DNA of 64,000 nt from Hyphobacterium sp. SN044 (GCF_021864465.1 NZ_JAKKUV010000005.1:30455-94454), one strand, 5' to 3'; shown: positions 41,088 through 51,231, counted from the first letter of the stretch. The notes: generated by a model from the sequence alone, not told the origin. Program-made: numbers and translations.

Positions 41088-42464
41088 ATGACCGACATCA
41101 GGCTGCACGACACATTGACCGGCAAGAAGCAGGTCTTCACCCCCGGCAATCCGGAGCGGGTGACGCTCTATGTCTGCGGCCCGACCGTCTATTCCTATGC
41201 CCATATCGGCAATGCGCGCCCGGCCGTGGTGTTCGACACGCTGTTCCGCTTCCTGAAGCGGCGCTACGGCGAGACCCATGTGATCTATGCGCGCAACATC
41301 ACCGATGTGGACGACAAGATCATCGAGGCGTCATCGAAGACCGGCAAACCGATCTCGGAGATCACCGAGCATTATGCCGACGTCTACCGCGCCGACATGG
41401 GCGCGCTGGGCGTGCAGGCGCCGACGATCGAGCCGCTCTGCACCGGGCATATCCCGCAGATGGTGGCGATGATCGAAGACCTGATCGCCAAGGGTCACGC
41501 CTATGAGGCGGAGGGCCATGTCCTGTTCTCGGTGAAGAGCTACGAGAAATATGGCGCGCTCTCGAAACGCGACATGGACGACATGATCGCCGGGGCGCGG
41601 GTCGAGGTGGCGCCCTACAAGAAGGACGCCGCCGATTTCGTTCTGTGGAAGCCGGCGAAGGATGGCGAGCCGGGCTGGGACAGCCCCTGGGGCCGCGGGC
41701 GGCCGGGCTGGCATATCGAGTGCTCGGCGATGGCCGAGGCGCATCTGGGCCAGACCATCGACATTCATGGTGGCGGGCAGGACCTCGTCTTCCCGCACCA
41801 TGAAAACGAGATCGCGCAGTCGGTTTGCAGCCATGGCGGCGCGCCGATGGCGCGCTACTGGATGCACAATGGCTTCCTGTCGATGGATTCCGAGAAGATG
41901 TCGAAATCGCTCGGAAACGTGAAACTCGTCCATGAGCTCATCAAGACCTGGCCGGGCGAGGCGCTGCGCTATGCCCTGCTGACCGGGCATTACCGCGCGC
42001 CGCTCGACTGGACCGACGCGCTGATCGACCGGACGATGAAGTCGCTCGACCGGCTTTACGGCGTGCTGCGCCGTATCCGCACCGAGCCCGCCGCCGAAGT
42101 GCCCGAGGCGGTGGAAGCCGCGCTGGCCGACGATCTCAACACCCCGAAAGCGCTCGCCGTGCTGTTCGATCTCGCCGGTCAGGCCAACCGGGCCGCGACC
42201 AATGACGACCGGGAGGCGGCGGCTGCGGCCCTCCTCGCCGGGGGGCGCGCAATCGGGATCCTGGAAATGGACCCGGATGCGTGGTTCGGCGTCGCCGACC
42301 TGCCGGCCGAGGAGCGGGAAAAGATCGACGCCCTCGTCGAGGCGCGCGGTGATGCGAGGCGGTCGAAGGATTTCGCCCTCGCCGATACGCTCCGCGATGA
42401 GCTGACCGCGATGGGCGTCAGTGTCGAGGACGGCCCGGAAGGGAGCACCTGGCGGAAGGGGTGA
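41088..42464 (+). CDS. cysS: Cysteinyl-tRNA synthetase
   Basis: The 458-residue enzyme charges tRNA-Cys. Zinc ligands Cys30, Cys212, His237 and Glu241 are in place, with HIGN (39-42) and KMSKS (270-274). The DALR-type C-terminal domain is complete, and the length is normal. A 187-bp spacer separates it from divergent folE and must hold both promoters. The 3' side is followed by repeats and no clear terminator. Confidence 0.98.
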   Translation: MTDIRLHDTLTGKKQVFTPGNPERVTLYVCGPTVYSYAHIGNARPAVVFDTLFRFLKRRYGETHVIYARNITDVDDKIIEASSKTGKPISEITEHYADVYRADMGALGVQAPTIEPLCTGHIPQMVAMIEDLIAKGHAYEAEGHVLFSVKSYEKYGALSKRDMDDMIAGARVEVAPYKKDAADFVLWKPAKDGEPGWDSPWGRGRPGWHIECSAMAEAHLGQTIDIHGGGQDLVFPHHENEIAQSVCSHGGAPMARYWMHNGFLSMDSEKMSKSLGNVKLVHELIKTWPGEALRYALLTGHYRAPLDWTDALIDRTMKSLDRLYGVLRRIRTEPAAEVPEAVEAALADDLNTPKALAVLFDLAGQANRAATNDDREAAAAALLAGGRAIGILEMDPDAWFGVADLPAEEREKIDALVEARGDARRSKDFALADTLRDELTAMGVSVEDGPEGSTWRKG

Positions 42465-42477
42465 TCGCCTTTCTTCC

Positions 42478-42760
42478 GCCCTCCCCCTTGAGGGGAGGGA
42501 AAGGCTTATTGAATTGAAAACGAAACCGTCATTCCGGCGAAAGCCGGAATCCAGAACAACCGTCAATCTGGACCCCGGCTTCCGCCGGGGTGACGATTGA
42601 GTGCTCCCTTCTCCCCTTTTTGAAGGGGAGAAGGTGCCCGAAGGGCGGATGAGGGGTTCTGCTCCGAAATCAGGGTCAGAGGCTGTCCCCCTCACCCGGC
42701 GCTTCGCGCCACCCTCTCCCCCAAATGGGAGCGAGGGGAAGAACGTCCGTCCGACTGCCT
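42478..42760. repeat. Mosaic of palindromic repeats after cysS
   Basis: This 348-bp gene-free spacer is nearly filled with repeats: CCCTCCCCCTTGAGGGGAGGG (about 42480), ATTCCGGC-GAAA-GCCGGAAT (42533-42551), CCCCGGC...GCCGGGG (42573-42590), a 62-bp unit at 42606-42667 that is the inverted partner of 20631-20693, and CCCTCACCC...GGGAGCGAGGGG (about 42690-42735). The last 50 bp before the NifU-like gene look unique and may hold its promoter. Confidence 0.75.
42606..42667. repeat. 62-bp repeat unit, inverted copy of 20631-20693
   Basis: It begins with the CCCTTCTCCCC/GGGGAGAAGG hairpin and ends in GAGGGGTTCTGCTCCGA. It differs from the reverse complement of the other copy at only a few positions. 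Confidence 0.8.
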
Positions 42761-42812
42761 CAGAACACCCCCATTCCGATTTGGTCACATTTCCCCTATA
42801 TGCAGCGGTGAC

Positions 42813-43262
42813 ATGAATGATGCGCTCTACTCCAGCGAGATATTGCGTCTCGCCGCGGACATTCCGCATATCGGCCGGCTTGCCCGGCCGGACGGTTCCG
42901 CGCGCCGTGTGTCCCGCCTGTGCGGGTCCGAGGTGGAGGTGGAGATCGCGCTCGAACGCGGCGTGGTTTCCGGCATCGCGCTGCAGGTGAAGGCCTGCGC
43001 GCTGGGGCAGGCGTCTTCCGCCATTCTGGCAAAGCACGCCATTGGCGCGACGGCGGCGGAGATTGCCGCGGCGCGCGACGGGCTCGCTGCCATGCTGAAG
43101 GGTGCGGACGCGCCCGAAGGCCGGTTCGCCGAACTGTCGGTTCTGGAAGCCGCACGCGGCTATCCGGCGCGCCATGCGTCGATCCGCCTCGCCTTCGAAG
43201 CGGCAGCGGAGGCGTGCGCCCGCGCGCAGAACACGGCGACCGAAACCACCCTCACTGGATAG
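42813..43262 (+). CDS. NifU/IscU-like iron-sulfur scaffold family protein, third cysteine missing
   Basis: The 149-residue protein has the IscU-type core SRLCGSEVEVEI with Cys37 and KACALGQASSAILA with Cys62. In place of the third cluster-binding Cys it reads RHASIRLAFEA (Ala122); a downstream Cys135 may not substitute. In many alphaproteobacteria a protein of this type lies before yidD and thrS, exactly as here. Whether it holds a cluster or has another role is unclear. A repeat mosaic lies directly upstream. Confidence 0.8.
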   Translation: MNDALYSSEILRLAADIPHIGRLARPDGSARRVSRLCGSEVEVEIALERGVVSGIALQVKACALGQASSAILAKHAIGATAAEIAAARDGLAAMLKGADAPEGRFAELSVLEAARGYPARHASIRLAFEAAAEACARAQNTATETTLTG

Positions 43263-43416
43263 GGCCCGCGGCCCGCGCCCGCCGGCGCGGATCCCCGTGT
43301 GGTCCGAAATCGCCTTCCCAACCCCAATAAAGTGAAATTCCCGCCCGGTATGAGGTCCCGACCGGCAAGGCCCGGTGGACACGCCAACAGGCGGCGCTAA
43401 AAGGCAAGTCACGACC

Positions 43417-43776
43417 ATGCGTTCGTCGAAGAGGCATGAAACGGGTTCCGGCCCGTTCGGCGTTATGTTGATCGGGGCGCTCCGCCTCTATCAATGGACG
43501 CTCTCGCCCGTCTTCTACGCGTTCGGGGTCCGCTGCCGGCATGAACCCTCATGCTCGCATTATGCGGTGGACTCGGTGCGCGTTCAGGGGGCGTGGCGCG
43601 GCTTCTTCCTGGCGGCGGGCCGTGTCCTGCGATGCCGTCCCGGCGGCACGCACGGCTACGACCCGGCTCCGGTGGAGCGCAAGGACGTGCCCTTCTGGGC
43701 GGTGACGCGGTTCCGCGACCCGCCCCGACGCCCGGACGTGCCGCAGGCGGGATCAAGAGACGAGACGAAACCATGA
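43417..43776 (+). CDS. yidD: YidD-family membrane protein insertion factor
   Basis: The 119-residue protein contains the YidD/DUF37 core [31 protein letters not shown] with three conserved cysteines and [18 protein letters not shown]. YidD is a small inner-membrane-associated protein linked to YidC-dependent insertion. The start at 43417 is chosen; an in-frame start 14 codons earlier is possible. The stop overlaps the thrS start (ATGA, 43773-43776). The C-terminal tail after residue 90 is long for YidD. Confidence 0.92.
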   Translation: MRSSKRHETGSGPFGVMLIGALRLYQWTLSPVFYAFGVRCRHEPSCSHYAVDSVRVQGAWRGFFLAAGRVLRCRPGGTHGYDPAPVERKDVPFWAVTRFRDPPRRPDVPQAGSRDETKP

Positions 43777-45704
43777 TTGAAGTTCAACTGCCCGATGGCG
43801 CGAAGCGCGAACTGCCCGACGGGGCCTCGCCGATGGACCTGGCCGAGGGCATCTCGAAATCCCTTGCCAAGAAGGCGCTCTATGCCCGTGTGAACGGGAA
43901 GGACTGGGACCTTGTCCGGCCCCTGCCCGGCGACGCGAAGGTGGAACTGGTCACGCGCGACCAGCCCGAAGGCCTTGAAATCATCCGCCACGACACGGCG
44001 CACATCCTGGCCCAGGCGGTTCAGGAGCTGTTCCCCGGCACGCAGGTCACGATCGGCCCGGCGATCGAGGACGGCTTCTATTACGACTTCGCCCGCGACG
44101 AGCCCTTCTCCACGGAGGATTTCGAGGCGATCGAGAAGCGGATGGCCGACATCGTCGACCGCGACCTGCCCTTCGTGCGCGAGGTGTGGGACCGCAATGA
44201 CGCGATCCGGCACTTCGAGTCGATCGGCGAGAAATACAAGGCGGAGCTGATCCGCGACCTGCCCGAGACGGAAGAGATCACGATCTACCGCCAGGGCGAC
44301 TGGATTGATCTGTGCCGCGGACCGCACCTGCCCTCCACGGGCCGGATCGGCAAGGCGTTCAAGCTGATGAAGGTGGCGGGCGCCTATTGGCGCGGCGATC
44401 ACCGCAACGCCATGCTGCAGCGGATCTACGGCACGGCCTGGGCGAACGAGAACCAGCTGAAGGAACACCTGCAGCGGATCGAGGAGGCCGAGAAGCGCGA
44501 CCACCGCAAGGTCGGCCGTCAGATGGGCCTGTTCCACATGCAGGAAGAGGCGCGCGGCCAGGTGTTCTGGCACGACCAGGGCTGGACGCTCTACCGGGCG
44601 CTGGAAAACTACATGCGCCGGCGGCTGCAGGCGGAGAACTACCAGGAAGTCAAAACGCCGATGCTGATCGACCGGACGCTGTGGGAGAAGTCCGGCCACT
44701 GGGAGAAGTTCGGCGAGAACATGTTCACGGCCCAGACGGAGGACGGCGAAGTCCTTGCGCTGAAGCCGATGAACTGCCCCGCCCACGTACAGATCTTCCG
44801 CACGGGCCAGCGCTCCTACCGCGACCTGCCGCTGCGCATGGCCGAATTCGGCTCGTGCTCGCGGTATGAACCGTCGGGCGCGCTGCACGGGCTGATGCGG
44901 GTGCGCGGCTTCGTGCAGGACGATGCGCACATCTTCTGCCTGGAAAACCAGATCGAGGACGAGACGAAGGCCTTCATCGACCTTCTGACGTCGGTCTATG
45001 CCGATCTCGGTTTCGACGACTTCATCGTGAAATTCTCCGACCGCCCCGAAACGCGCGCCGGCGACGACGCGACGTGGGACCGGGCGGAGAAGGCGCTGCG
45101 CGATGCCACGGCGGCGGCGGGCGTGGAGGTGATCATGAATCCCGGCGAGGGCGCGTTCTACGGCCCGAAGCTGGAATTCGTGCTGCGCGATGCGATCGGC
45201 CGGGACTGGCAGTGCGGCACGCTGCAGGTGGACTTCGTCCTGCCCGACCGGCTGGACGCGGAGTTCACGGGCGAGGACGGGGCCAAGCACCGTCCGGTCA
45301 TGCTGCACCGCGCGATCCTGGGGTCGTTCGAACGCTTCATCGGCATATTGATCGAGAACTATGCCGGCAAATTCCCGATGTGGCTGGCGCCGACGCAGAT
45401 TGTCGTCGCCACGATCACGTCGGAAGCCGACGGCTATGCGCTCGAAGTGGAGAAGGCGCTGAAAGCGGCGGGGCTGCGGGTCAGGGCCGATCTTCGCAAC
45501 GAGAAGATCAACTACAAGGTCCGGGAACATTCGCTCGCCAAGGTGCCGGTCATCGCCGTGGTCGGACGCAAGGAGGCCGAGGACAAAACGGTCGCCCTGC
45601 GCTTCCTCGGCGAGGAAGGCCGCAATCAGGAAGTGATGGCGCTGGACGCCGCCTGCGACAAGTTGAGCGGTGAAGCCACGCCGCCGGACCTGAAGCGCAG
45701 CTAG
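43773..45704 (+). CDS. thrS: Threonyl-tRNA synthetase
   Basis: The 643-residue enzyme has the full domain set: TGS (1-60), the SAD editing domain ([16 protein letters not shown] and the later [12 protein letters not shown] with its zinc-like cysteine), the class II catalytic core ([10 protein letters not shown], with Cys in MNCP, and [18 protein letters not shown]), and a C-terminal anticodon domain. It charges tRNA-Thr and clears Ser-tRNA-Thr. The ATGA overlap with yidD fixes the start. A second long open frame on the opposite strand is a codon-bias shadow. Confidence 0.98.
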   Translation: MIEVQLPDGAKRELPDGASPMDLAEGISKSLAKKALYARVNGKDWDLVRPLPGDAKVELVTRDQPEGLEIIRHDTAHILAQAVQELFPGTQVTIGPAIEDGFYYDFARDEPFSTEDFEAIEKRMADIVDRDLPFVREVWDRNDAIRHFESIGEKYKAELIRDLPETEEITIYRQGDWIDLCRGPHLPSTGRIGKAFKLMKVAGAYWRGDHRNAMLQRIYGTAWANENQLKEHLQRIEEAEKRDHRKVGRQMGLFHMQEEARGQVFWHDQGWTLYRALENYMRRRLQAENYQEVKTPMLIDRTLWEKSGHWEKFGENMFTAQTEDGEVLALKPMNCPAHVQIFRTGQRSYRDLPLRMAEFGSCSRYEPSGALHGLMRVRGFVQDDAHIFCLENQIEDETKAFIDLLTSVYADLGFDDFIVKFSDRPETRAGDDATWDRAEKALRDATAAAGVEVIMNPGEGAFYGPKLEFVLRDAIGRDWQCGTLQVDFVLPDRLDAEFTGEDGAKHRPVMLHRAILGSFERFIGILIENYAGKFPMWLAPTQIVVATITSEADGYALEVEKALKAAGLRVRADLRNEKINYKVREHSLAKVPVIAVVGRKEAEDKTVALRFLGEEGRNQEVMALDAACDKLSGEATPPDLKRS

Positions 45705-45727
45705 ACCGCGAAGGACGCAAAACGCGC

Positions 45728-46933
45728 ATGGTGAAGGGGCAGGCCCGCATGGGCCTCATTGCCATCCTCCTGTTCGGCCTCGCTTTCGTGAGCGGGATTG
45801 CCGGCGGCTTGATGGTGGCCGGCTTCACCTTTTTCGCCGGCGTGCTGGGCTTCCCGGCGCGCGCCATGGGGCAGTTCCGTAAGGAAGCTCCATGGGAGGC
45901 GATCGCGGCGGGCCTGTTCATCGCCTGGGCGTGCATCAGTTTCCTGTGGTCGCCCTATGACCAGCCGGACCAGGTCTGGAAGCTGGCGATCGGCGTGCCG
46001 AGCTTTGCGGCCTTCGCCTTCGCCATGTCATTGCTGGAAGGGCGGTGGAAGACACGCGTCGAAGCCGCTCTTCTCTTCTGCACGATCGCACTGGGCCTGT
46101 TCTTCGTCGCGGAAACCATCACCGGCGGGGCGGGGACGATGTCGTTCAAGCTTGCCGTCGAAGGCGGGGCGCACGAAGGCGCCGACCTGCAGGACCTCGT
46201 GAACAAGAGCCTGGGGCATGGCACCGCCCTCCTGATCCTGCTCGCCGGACCGGCGGCCGCGCTGGCCTGGCGCGAGGGCGCGCCGCTGATCGGGATGGTG
46301 ATCGTCGGCCTCGCCATCATCTCCGCCTTCGGCTTCTCGACCGAGATCAACATCGTCGCCGTCGCCGTCGCCCTCCTCGTGGCAGCGCTCGCCTATTTCC
46401 AGCCACGCGGCATTCTCTCGGCCCTGTTCGGCCTCGTCGGCGGCATGTTCGTCGTGATCCCGCTGACCCTGCCGGGCCTGATCGGCGCGCTTCCGCAAGG
46501 CCTCATCGATGCCATGCCCACCAGCTGGGTGATGCGCCTCGAAATCTGGAGCTATGCCTCCGAACAGCTTCGCGAGCGGCTGTGGACTGGCTGGGGCCTT
46601 GACGCCTCGCGGGTGCTGGGCGGTCCGGCGGAGGTGCGCGGGCTCAGCTTCGACCTGCTGCCGCTGCACCCGCACAATGCCGCACTCAATGTCTGGCTCG
46701 AAACCGGTGCCTTCGGCGCGATGCTGCTCGCCTTCGCGCTTGTCATGATCGGCGGAAGGGTGGCCGGCGCGCCGCGCCTGTCGCGGCTTCAGGCGGCTTC
46801 CATCGCCTGGGTGGTCTCGGTCCACACCGTGCTGATCATGGGCAGCTATGGCATCTGGCAGGAATGGCTGATTGCCTGCACCGCGGTCGCCATCGGCGGA
46901 TGCACGCTGCTGGGCGCGCGGAGGAAGGCCTGA
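45728..46933 (+). CDS. O-antigen ligase-family polytopic membrane protein
   Basis: The 401-residue protein has about ten TM helices and a large periplasmic loop with the Wzy_C/WaaL motif LHPHNAALNVWLETGAFG (about 314-331, with the conserved His). Such proteins join O-antigen or other polysaccharide to lipid A-core or to proteins. It lies between thrS and a GT2 gene; the TGATG overlap with the latter (46931-46935) shows coupling. It could also be a capsule or exopolysaccharide polymerase. The cognate polymer genes are not in the window. Confidence 0.85.
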   Translation: MVKGQARMGLIAILLFGLAFVSGIAGGLMVAGFTFFAGVLGFPARAMGQFRKEAPWEAIAAGLFIAWACISFLWSPYDQPDQVWKLAIGVPSFAAFAFAMSLLEGRWKTRVEAALLFCTIALGLFFVAETITGGAGTMSFKLAVEGGAHEGADLQDLVNKSLGHGTALLILLAGPAAALAWREGAPLIGMVIVGLAIISAFGFSTEINIVAVAVALLVAALAYFQPRGILSALFGLVGGMFVVIPLTLPGLIGALPQGLIDAMPTSWVMRLEIWSYASEQLRERLWTGWGLDASRVLGGPAEVRGLSFDLLPLHPHNAALNVWLETGAFGAMLLAFALVMIGGRVAGAPRLSRLQAASIAWVVSVHTVLIMGSYGIWQEWLIACTAVAIGGCTLLGARRKA

Positions 46934-47847
46934 TGGCGGAGGGCCGCATCAGCGTCGTCATGGTGACATGGCGGACCGGGCCGCATCTCGCCGAAGCGGT
47001 CGAGGCCGTTCTGGCCGCGCCCGACGTCGATGAATTCGTCCTGGTCAATCACGAGAACCCGCCGGATGTCCTGGCCGCGCTGCGTCAGCGCGCGGGCGAG
47101 AATCCGAAGATGGTGCTGATCGAGACCGGCGCGAATCTGGGTTTCTCGAAAGGGTGCAATATCGGCGCGAAGGCGGCGACCGGCGACTATCTCTTCTTCC
47201 TCAATCCCGACGCCGTCCTGCCCGGCGGGGTGGCACGGCGGCTCGCGGATACGGGCGAGACGGCCCACCGCCCCTGGCTCGTCGGCGCGCGCCTGCTCGA
47301 CAAGAACGGCAGGGAACAGCGCGGGGCGCGGCGCGGTCTGCTGACGCCCTGGACCGCCATGGTCGGCTTTCTCGGCCTGCACCGCCTCGAACCGGTGTTC
47401 GGCCGCGCCTTCCACGACATTCACCGCGAGCGTGATCCCGTCCCGCCCGGGCCGATCCGGATCGATGTGACCTCCGGGGCCGCGATGATGATGCGCCGGG
47501 ACGACTACGAGGCGCTCGGCGGGTTCGACGAGCGCTACTTCCTGCATGTCGAGGACATCGATCTGTGCCGCCGCGTGCTTGAGGCCGGCGGCCATGTCCT
47601 GTTCGAACCGCGCGCCGAACTGCTGCACTACGGCTCGACCAGCGAAGCCAGCCTGTTCCGCGTCGAGTGGAACAAGGCGCACGGCTTCCGCCGATATTTC
47701 TGGAAATTCTACGACCGTTTCCCGCAGCGCGTCCTGACGCTGATGGTGATACCGGTGATCTACGGCCTCGTCGTCGCGCGGTCCGTCTATATCTGGGTGC
47801 GCGGCTGGATCGACGGCTGGTATCGCCGGATCAGGAAGCTCGACTAG
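46933..47847 (+). CDS. GT2 glycosyltransferase (rhamnosyltransferase-like)
   Basis: The 304-residue protein has a GT-A fold: ISVVMVTWRTGPHL at the start, NLGFSKGCNIGAKAATGDYLFFLNPDA with the DxD-like NPDA (near residue 94), and GGFDERYFLHVEDIDLCRRV, the catalytic ED-type motif of dTDP-rhamnose transferases such as WbbL. A C-terminal membrane-associated segment (VLTLMVIPVIYGLVVARSVYIW) follows. It starts in a TGATG overlap with the ligase gene. Its end overlaps the convergent HMG-CoA-lyase-like gene by 17 bp. The acceptor is unknown. Confidence 0.9.
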   Translation: MAEGRISVVMVTWRTGPHLAEAVEAVLAAPDVDEFVLVNHENPPDVLAALRQRAGENPKMVLIETGANLGFSKGCNIGAKAATGDYLFFLNPDAVLPGGVARRLADTGETAHRPWLVGARLLDKNGREQRGARRGLLTPWTAMVGFLGLHRLEPVFGRAFHDIHRERDPVPPGPIRIDVTSGAAMMMRRDDYEALGGFDERYFLHVEDIDLCRRVLEAGGHVLFEPRAELLHYGSTSEASLFRVEWNKAHGFRRYFWKFYDRFPQRVLTLMVIPVIYGLVVARSVYIWVRGWIDGWYRRIRKLD

Positions 47848-48742
47848 CGGGGAAACCGCCGGCCTTCGCCACCATCGATGCGATCGGGTGTTTCAGCCCC
47901 TCGGCCTCGAGCCAGCGCGCTGTCTTGATCATCCTGTCCAGATCGATGCCCGTGTCGAAACCGGCGCGGTGCAGCATGTAGACGACGTCTTCCGTCGCGA
48001 CATTGCCCGTCGCCTTCGGCGCGAAGGGGCAGCCGCCAATGCCGCCGCACGACGCGTCGATCACGTCCACACCCGCCTCCACTGCGGCATAGATGTTCGC
48101 CAGGGCGGTGTTGCGGGTGTTGTGGAAGTGCAGGCGCAGGCGCGCCTTCGGGGCCGCCGCGCGGACCGCCGCGACGCGTTCGCGCACATCCCAGGGATTG
48201 GCCACGCCGATCGTGTCCCCGAGGGCGATCTCCATCGCCCCGGCCTCGGCCGCACGTCCGGCCAGCATGGCCACACGGTCGATCGGAACCTCGCCGTCGA
48301 ACGGGTCGCCGAAAGCGACCGAGATCGTCACGGAGACGGGTACCTTCTCGTCATGGGCCAGCACGGCGATGCGGTCGAACAGATCGGCGGTGACTTCCGG
48401 GCTCGCGTTCTGGTTCGCCTTGCCGAAGCCCTCCGAGGCGACCATCACGAAATTGACCTCGTCGCATTTCGTGTCGAGCGCCCGGCGCATGCCGCGTTCA
48501 TTGAGAGCAAGGCCGATATAGGTGACGCCGCGGTCACGCGGCACCCGCGCCATGATGTCGTCGGAATCGGCCATCGCCGGAACCAGCTTCGGATTGACGA
48601 AGCTCGCCACCTCCATGCGGCGGACACCCGCGTCGATCAGCCGGTCGATGAATTCGAGTTTCACGTCCGTCGGCATCAGGGCCGGATCGTTCTGCAGCCC
48701 GTCGCGCGGGCCGACTTCGACGATTTCGATGGGGCGGCTCAT
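47831..48742 (-). CDS. mvaB: HMG-CoA lyase-family protein
   Basis: The 303-residue protein is in the DRE-TIM family: EVGPRDGLQND near the start (Arg13, Asp14), metal ligands in LRLHFHNTRN, and GGCPFAPKATGNVATED with the catalytic Cys of the HMGL signature. In true lyases another conserved sequence reads GCPYEG; here it is GDPFDG with Asp in place of Cys (about residue 144). This suggests a relative with perhaps a different acyl-CoA substrate in leucine or other branched-chain breakdown. It lies within the glycan gene cluster and overlaps the ArnT-like gene by ATGA. Confidence 0.8.
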   Translation of the reverse strand: MSRPIEIVEVGPRDGLQNDPALMPTDVKLEFIDRLIDAGVRRMEVASFVNPKLVPAMADSDDIMARVPRDRGVTYIGLALNERGMRRALDTKCDEVNFVMVASEGFGKANQNASPEVTADLFDRIAVLAHDEKVPVSVTISVAFGDPFDGEVPIDRVAMLAGRAAEAGAMEIALGDTIGVANPWDVRERVAAVRAAAPKARLRLHFHNTRNTALANIYAAVEAGVDVIDASCGGIGGCPFAPKATGNVATEDVVYMLHRAGFDTGIDLDRMIKTARWLEAEGLKHPIASMVAKAGGFPASRAS

Positions 48743-50382
48743 TCGCTGGCCTCCGGGCAGTTGTGCAGGCGGACGATCAGCACGGTCTCGTCGCCGCGCG
48801 AATAGTTGAAGCCGGGCAGTTCGCGCGAAGCGCAGACATTGCGCTCGAGCGCGTCCAGCGCGGCGAGGTCGTCGCCCGACCGGGAGACGTCCTCGATCGT
48901 GATGTAGGGATCATCGCCTTCCGGCAAAAGGCCGGGCAGTTCGCCGAACTCGGCCAGCCGGGTATCCGTGCCGAGTGAGAAGACGAGGCTGGGTTCGGTA
49001 TAGGTCGAGACAACCGGCCAATCCGGTGACCCGCCAAGCTCGACGATGGCGGACCGGGCCCGGTCCGCCAAATGCACGTCGCTGGCGGATTGCGCGGCCA
49101 GTCCGCGCGCCGCCGCGTGCCACGTAAAGCCTGCCGCGATAGACAGGATCAGCGCGGTCAGGACACGGCGCCGGGCCGCCTCGACCAGCGCACCGATGGC
49201 GACGGCGAGGAAGATGAGCGCGAGAATGATGCCGAGCGTCGCGCCGGGGCCGTAGATTGCCGGCAGGGCGCCGATCACCGCGGCGAGCAGGATCGCACCG
49301 AATGCCGCCAGCGACAGCGAGACCCAGCGCGGCCAGCCCTTGAGATCGCCCAGCGAAACGAGCGCCCATCCCGCCAGCAGAGCCAGCGCCGGATAGGCCG
49401 GCAGAACGTAGTGCGGCAGCTTGGTCGGGAGCAGTTCGAAGACGAGCCAGGTCGGAACCGCCCAGGCCAGAAGAAAGCGGACGGCGGGGGCGAAGTCCGT
49501 CTTTTGCCGCAGCGCGGCCACGCCTTTCGCGATGCCCGGCACAAGGAAGAGCGTCGCCGGGAAGAAGAGCGCCGGCAGGAGCAGGAGGTGATAGCCCGGC
49601 AGGCCACCATGGCGCTCATGTCCGGAGACGAGTTTCGGCCCCAGATCCTCGCCCATCGCTTCGCGCAGGAAAGCCCCGTCAGTGGCGATCTGCACCGCGA
49701 TCAGCCAGGGCGCGGCAATCGCGATGGCCAGAAGCGGGCCGGGCCACCAGGCCAGCGGCTTCAGCCAGTTCGCCTTCCGCTCCCAGATCAGGAGGCCGAT
49801 GATGGCCAGTCCCGCGACCATCGGCGTGACCGGCCCCTTGATCAGGATACCGCCGCCGATGGCGAGCCAGAATATCAATGCGGATTTTCGCCCTCCCCCG
49901 GTCCTGAGATGCGCGAGCGCCGCCATGGCGAGCGTCGTCAGCCCGCAGAGCATGGCGTCGGTCTTGGCGATGCCGCCCTCTATGCCCAGGAGAACCGTCG
50001 CGGCGAACAGGGCCGCGGCGGCGAAGGCGGCCTCGCGCCCGACCAGGCGTTGTCCACCCCAGAAGGTCGCGAAGGCGGCGAGCATCACGCCGAGTACGGA
50101 GGGGATGCGATAGGTCCAGATATCACGCGCTTCGGTGTCGGAGATGACGGCCACCACGGCGGCCTGCAGCCAGTGAATCCCGACCGGTTTCTTGTGGCGC
50201 GGATCGTCCTGGAATTCGATGCGGACGAGGTCGCCGGTTTCCAGCATCTGCGCCGTTGCCTGGGCGAAGCGGGATTCGTCGCGGTCCAGCGGCGGCAGGG
50301 TGAACACGCCCGCCAGCGCGCAGATCGCCGCGATCACACAGACGATTGCCGGGGCCCGCCAGCCTTCGATCCAGTGCTGCAT
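48739..50382 (-). CDS. GT39/ArnT-like membrane glycosyltransferase
   Basis: The 547-residue polytopic protein begins LPPLDRDESRFAQATAQMLETGDLV, the conserved first-loop DE motif of dolichyl-phosphate mannosyl- and aminoarabinose transferases (PMT_2). About twelve TM helices follow, with a C-terminal soluble domain (about 440-547). It should transfer a sugar from an undecaprenyl-phosphate donor to a lipid or protein in the periplasm. The neighbouring GT2 at 50479 is of the donor-making type, so the two may act in series. The end overlaps mvaB (ATGA). Confidence 0.9.
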   Translation of the reverse strand: MQHWIEGWRAPAIVCVIAAICALAGVFTLPPLDRDESRFAQATAQMLETGDLVRIEFQDDPRHKKPVGIHWLQAAVVAVISDTEARDIWTYRIPSVLGVMLAAFATFWGGQRLVGREAAFAAAALFAATVLLGIEGGIAKTDAMLCGLTTLAMAALAHLRTGGGRKSALIFWLAIGGGILIKGPVTPMVAGLAIIGLLIWERKANWLKPLAWWPGPLLAIAIAAPWLIAVQIATDGAFLREAMGEDLGPKLVSGHERHGGLPGYHLLLLPALFFPATLFLVPGIAKGVAALRQKTDFAPAVRFLLAWAVPTWLVFELLPTKLPHYVLPAYPALALLAGWALVSLGDLKGWPRWVSLSLAAFGAILLAAVIGALPAIYGPGATLGIILALIFLAVAIGALVEAARRRVLTALILSIAAGFTWHAAARGLAAQSASDVHLADRARSAIVELGGSPDWPVVSTYTEPSLVFSLGTDTRLAEFGELPGLLPEGDDPYITIEDVSRSGDDLAALDALERNVCASRELPGFNYSRGDETVLIVRLHNCPEASE

Positions 50383-50478
50383 TACCCTTCGCCCTTCCGC
50401 GTCCTGCAGGAATTACACTCGCACACCTGCCGAAACCGGGTATGTAACGCGGGAAAGGCTGCTGCAAGCCCGCAAGGA

Positions 50479-51222
50479 ATGAAGATCGTGACCACGCCCT
50501 CTCCCGCCATCTCCGTCGTCGTGCCGGCCTATAACGAGGCTGGGAATGCCGCCAACCTCGCCCGCGAGATCGCGAGCGCGATGGAGGGGCGCGACTACGA
50601 AATGATTTTCGTCGACGATTGCTCGACCGACACGACGCGCGCCGAACTGGTCGCGGCGAAGGCCGAGATGCCCGCGCTGCGCGTGATCGCGCACCGCCAC
50701 AATGCCGGACAGTCGCGTTCGGTACGCACCGGCATCCTCCACGCCCGCGGCAAGACGATCGTGACGCTCGATGGTGACGGCCAGAATCCGCCCGCCGACA
50801 TCCCGACACTGGCCGATGCGCTGATGCGTCCGGACGCTCCGGAGGATCTGAAACTGGTCGGCGGACGCCGCGCGAAACGCCAGGATTCGGCGTGGAAGAA
50901 GCTGGCCTCGCGGATCGGAAACGGGGTCCGCAAGAGCCTCCTGAACGACGACGCCGACGACACCGGTTGCGGGCTTAAAGCCTTTGACCGTCAGGCTTAT
51001 CTTCTGCTGCCCTTCTTCGATCACCAGCACCGTTTCCTGCCTGCACTGATGAAGCGCGAGGGCTTCCGCTGCGAGTTCCGCGATGTCGGTCACCGGCCCC
51101 GCGGAGCAGGAAAATCGAAGTATACGAATTTCGGTCGGCTTTTCGCCTCACTTGCAGACATGATAGGAATGATCTGGCTCAACGCGCGGGCCAGGAATCC
51201 GCGCGGGTCAGACGAAGTGTAG
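50479..51222 (+). CDS. GT2 glycosyltransferase, polyprenyl-phosphate sugar synthase (DPM1/ArnC-like)
   Basis: The 247-residue protein has the GT-A core ISVVVPAYNEAGNA, MIFVDDCSTDTT, and TLDGDGQNPPADI (DxD-type Asp98/Asp100), as in dolichol-phosphate mannose or undecaprenyl-phosphate sugar synthases. Only one hydrophobic segment (LFASLADMIGMIWL) is near the C-terminus, so it is soluble or peripheral. The start at ATG 50479 has AAGGA directly before it; GTG 50488 would give a more normal spacing, so the first three residues are uncertain. It is divergent from the ArnT-like gene and likely supplies its donor. Confidence 0.88.
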   Translation: MKIVTTPSPAISVVVPAYNEAGNAANLAREIASAMEGRDYEMIFVDDCSTDTTRAELVAAKAEMPALRVIAHRHNAGQSRSVRTGILHARGKTIVTLDGDGQNPPADIPTLADALMRPDAPEDLKLVGGRRAKRQDSAWKKLASRIGNGVRKSLLNDDADDTGCGLKAFDRQAYLLLPFFDHQHRFLPALMKREGFRCEFRDVGHRPRGAGKSKYTNFGRLFASLADMIGMIWLNARARNPRGSDEV

Positions 51223-51231
51223 GGGTAACCA

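Noticed and set aside
42478-42760. Possible CRISPR array
   Set aside because: Repeats are palindromes of different types with irregular spacing and no unique spacers; no cas gene is near.
43656-45530. 624-codon open frame opposite thrS
   Set aside because: thrS on the plus strand is complete and unmistakable; the other frame is a shadow.
49072-50478. Long upstream extension of the DPM1-like GT2 gene
   Set aside because: It runs antisense through the ArnT-like gene and has no ribosome site; the GT2 fold begins at 50479 or 50488.
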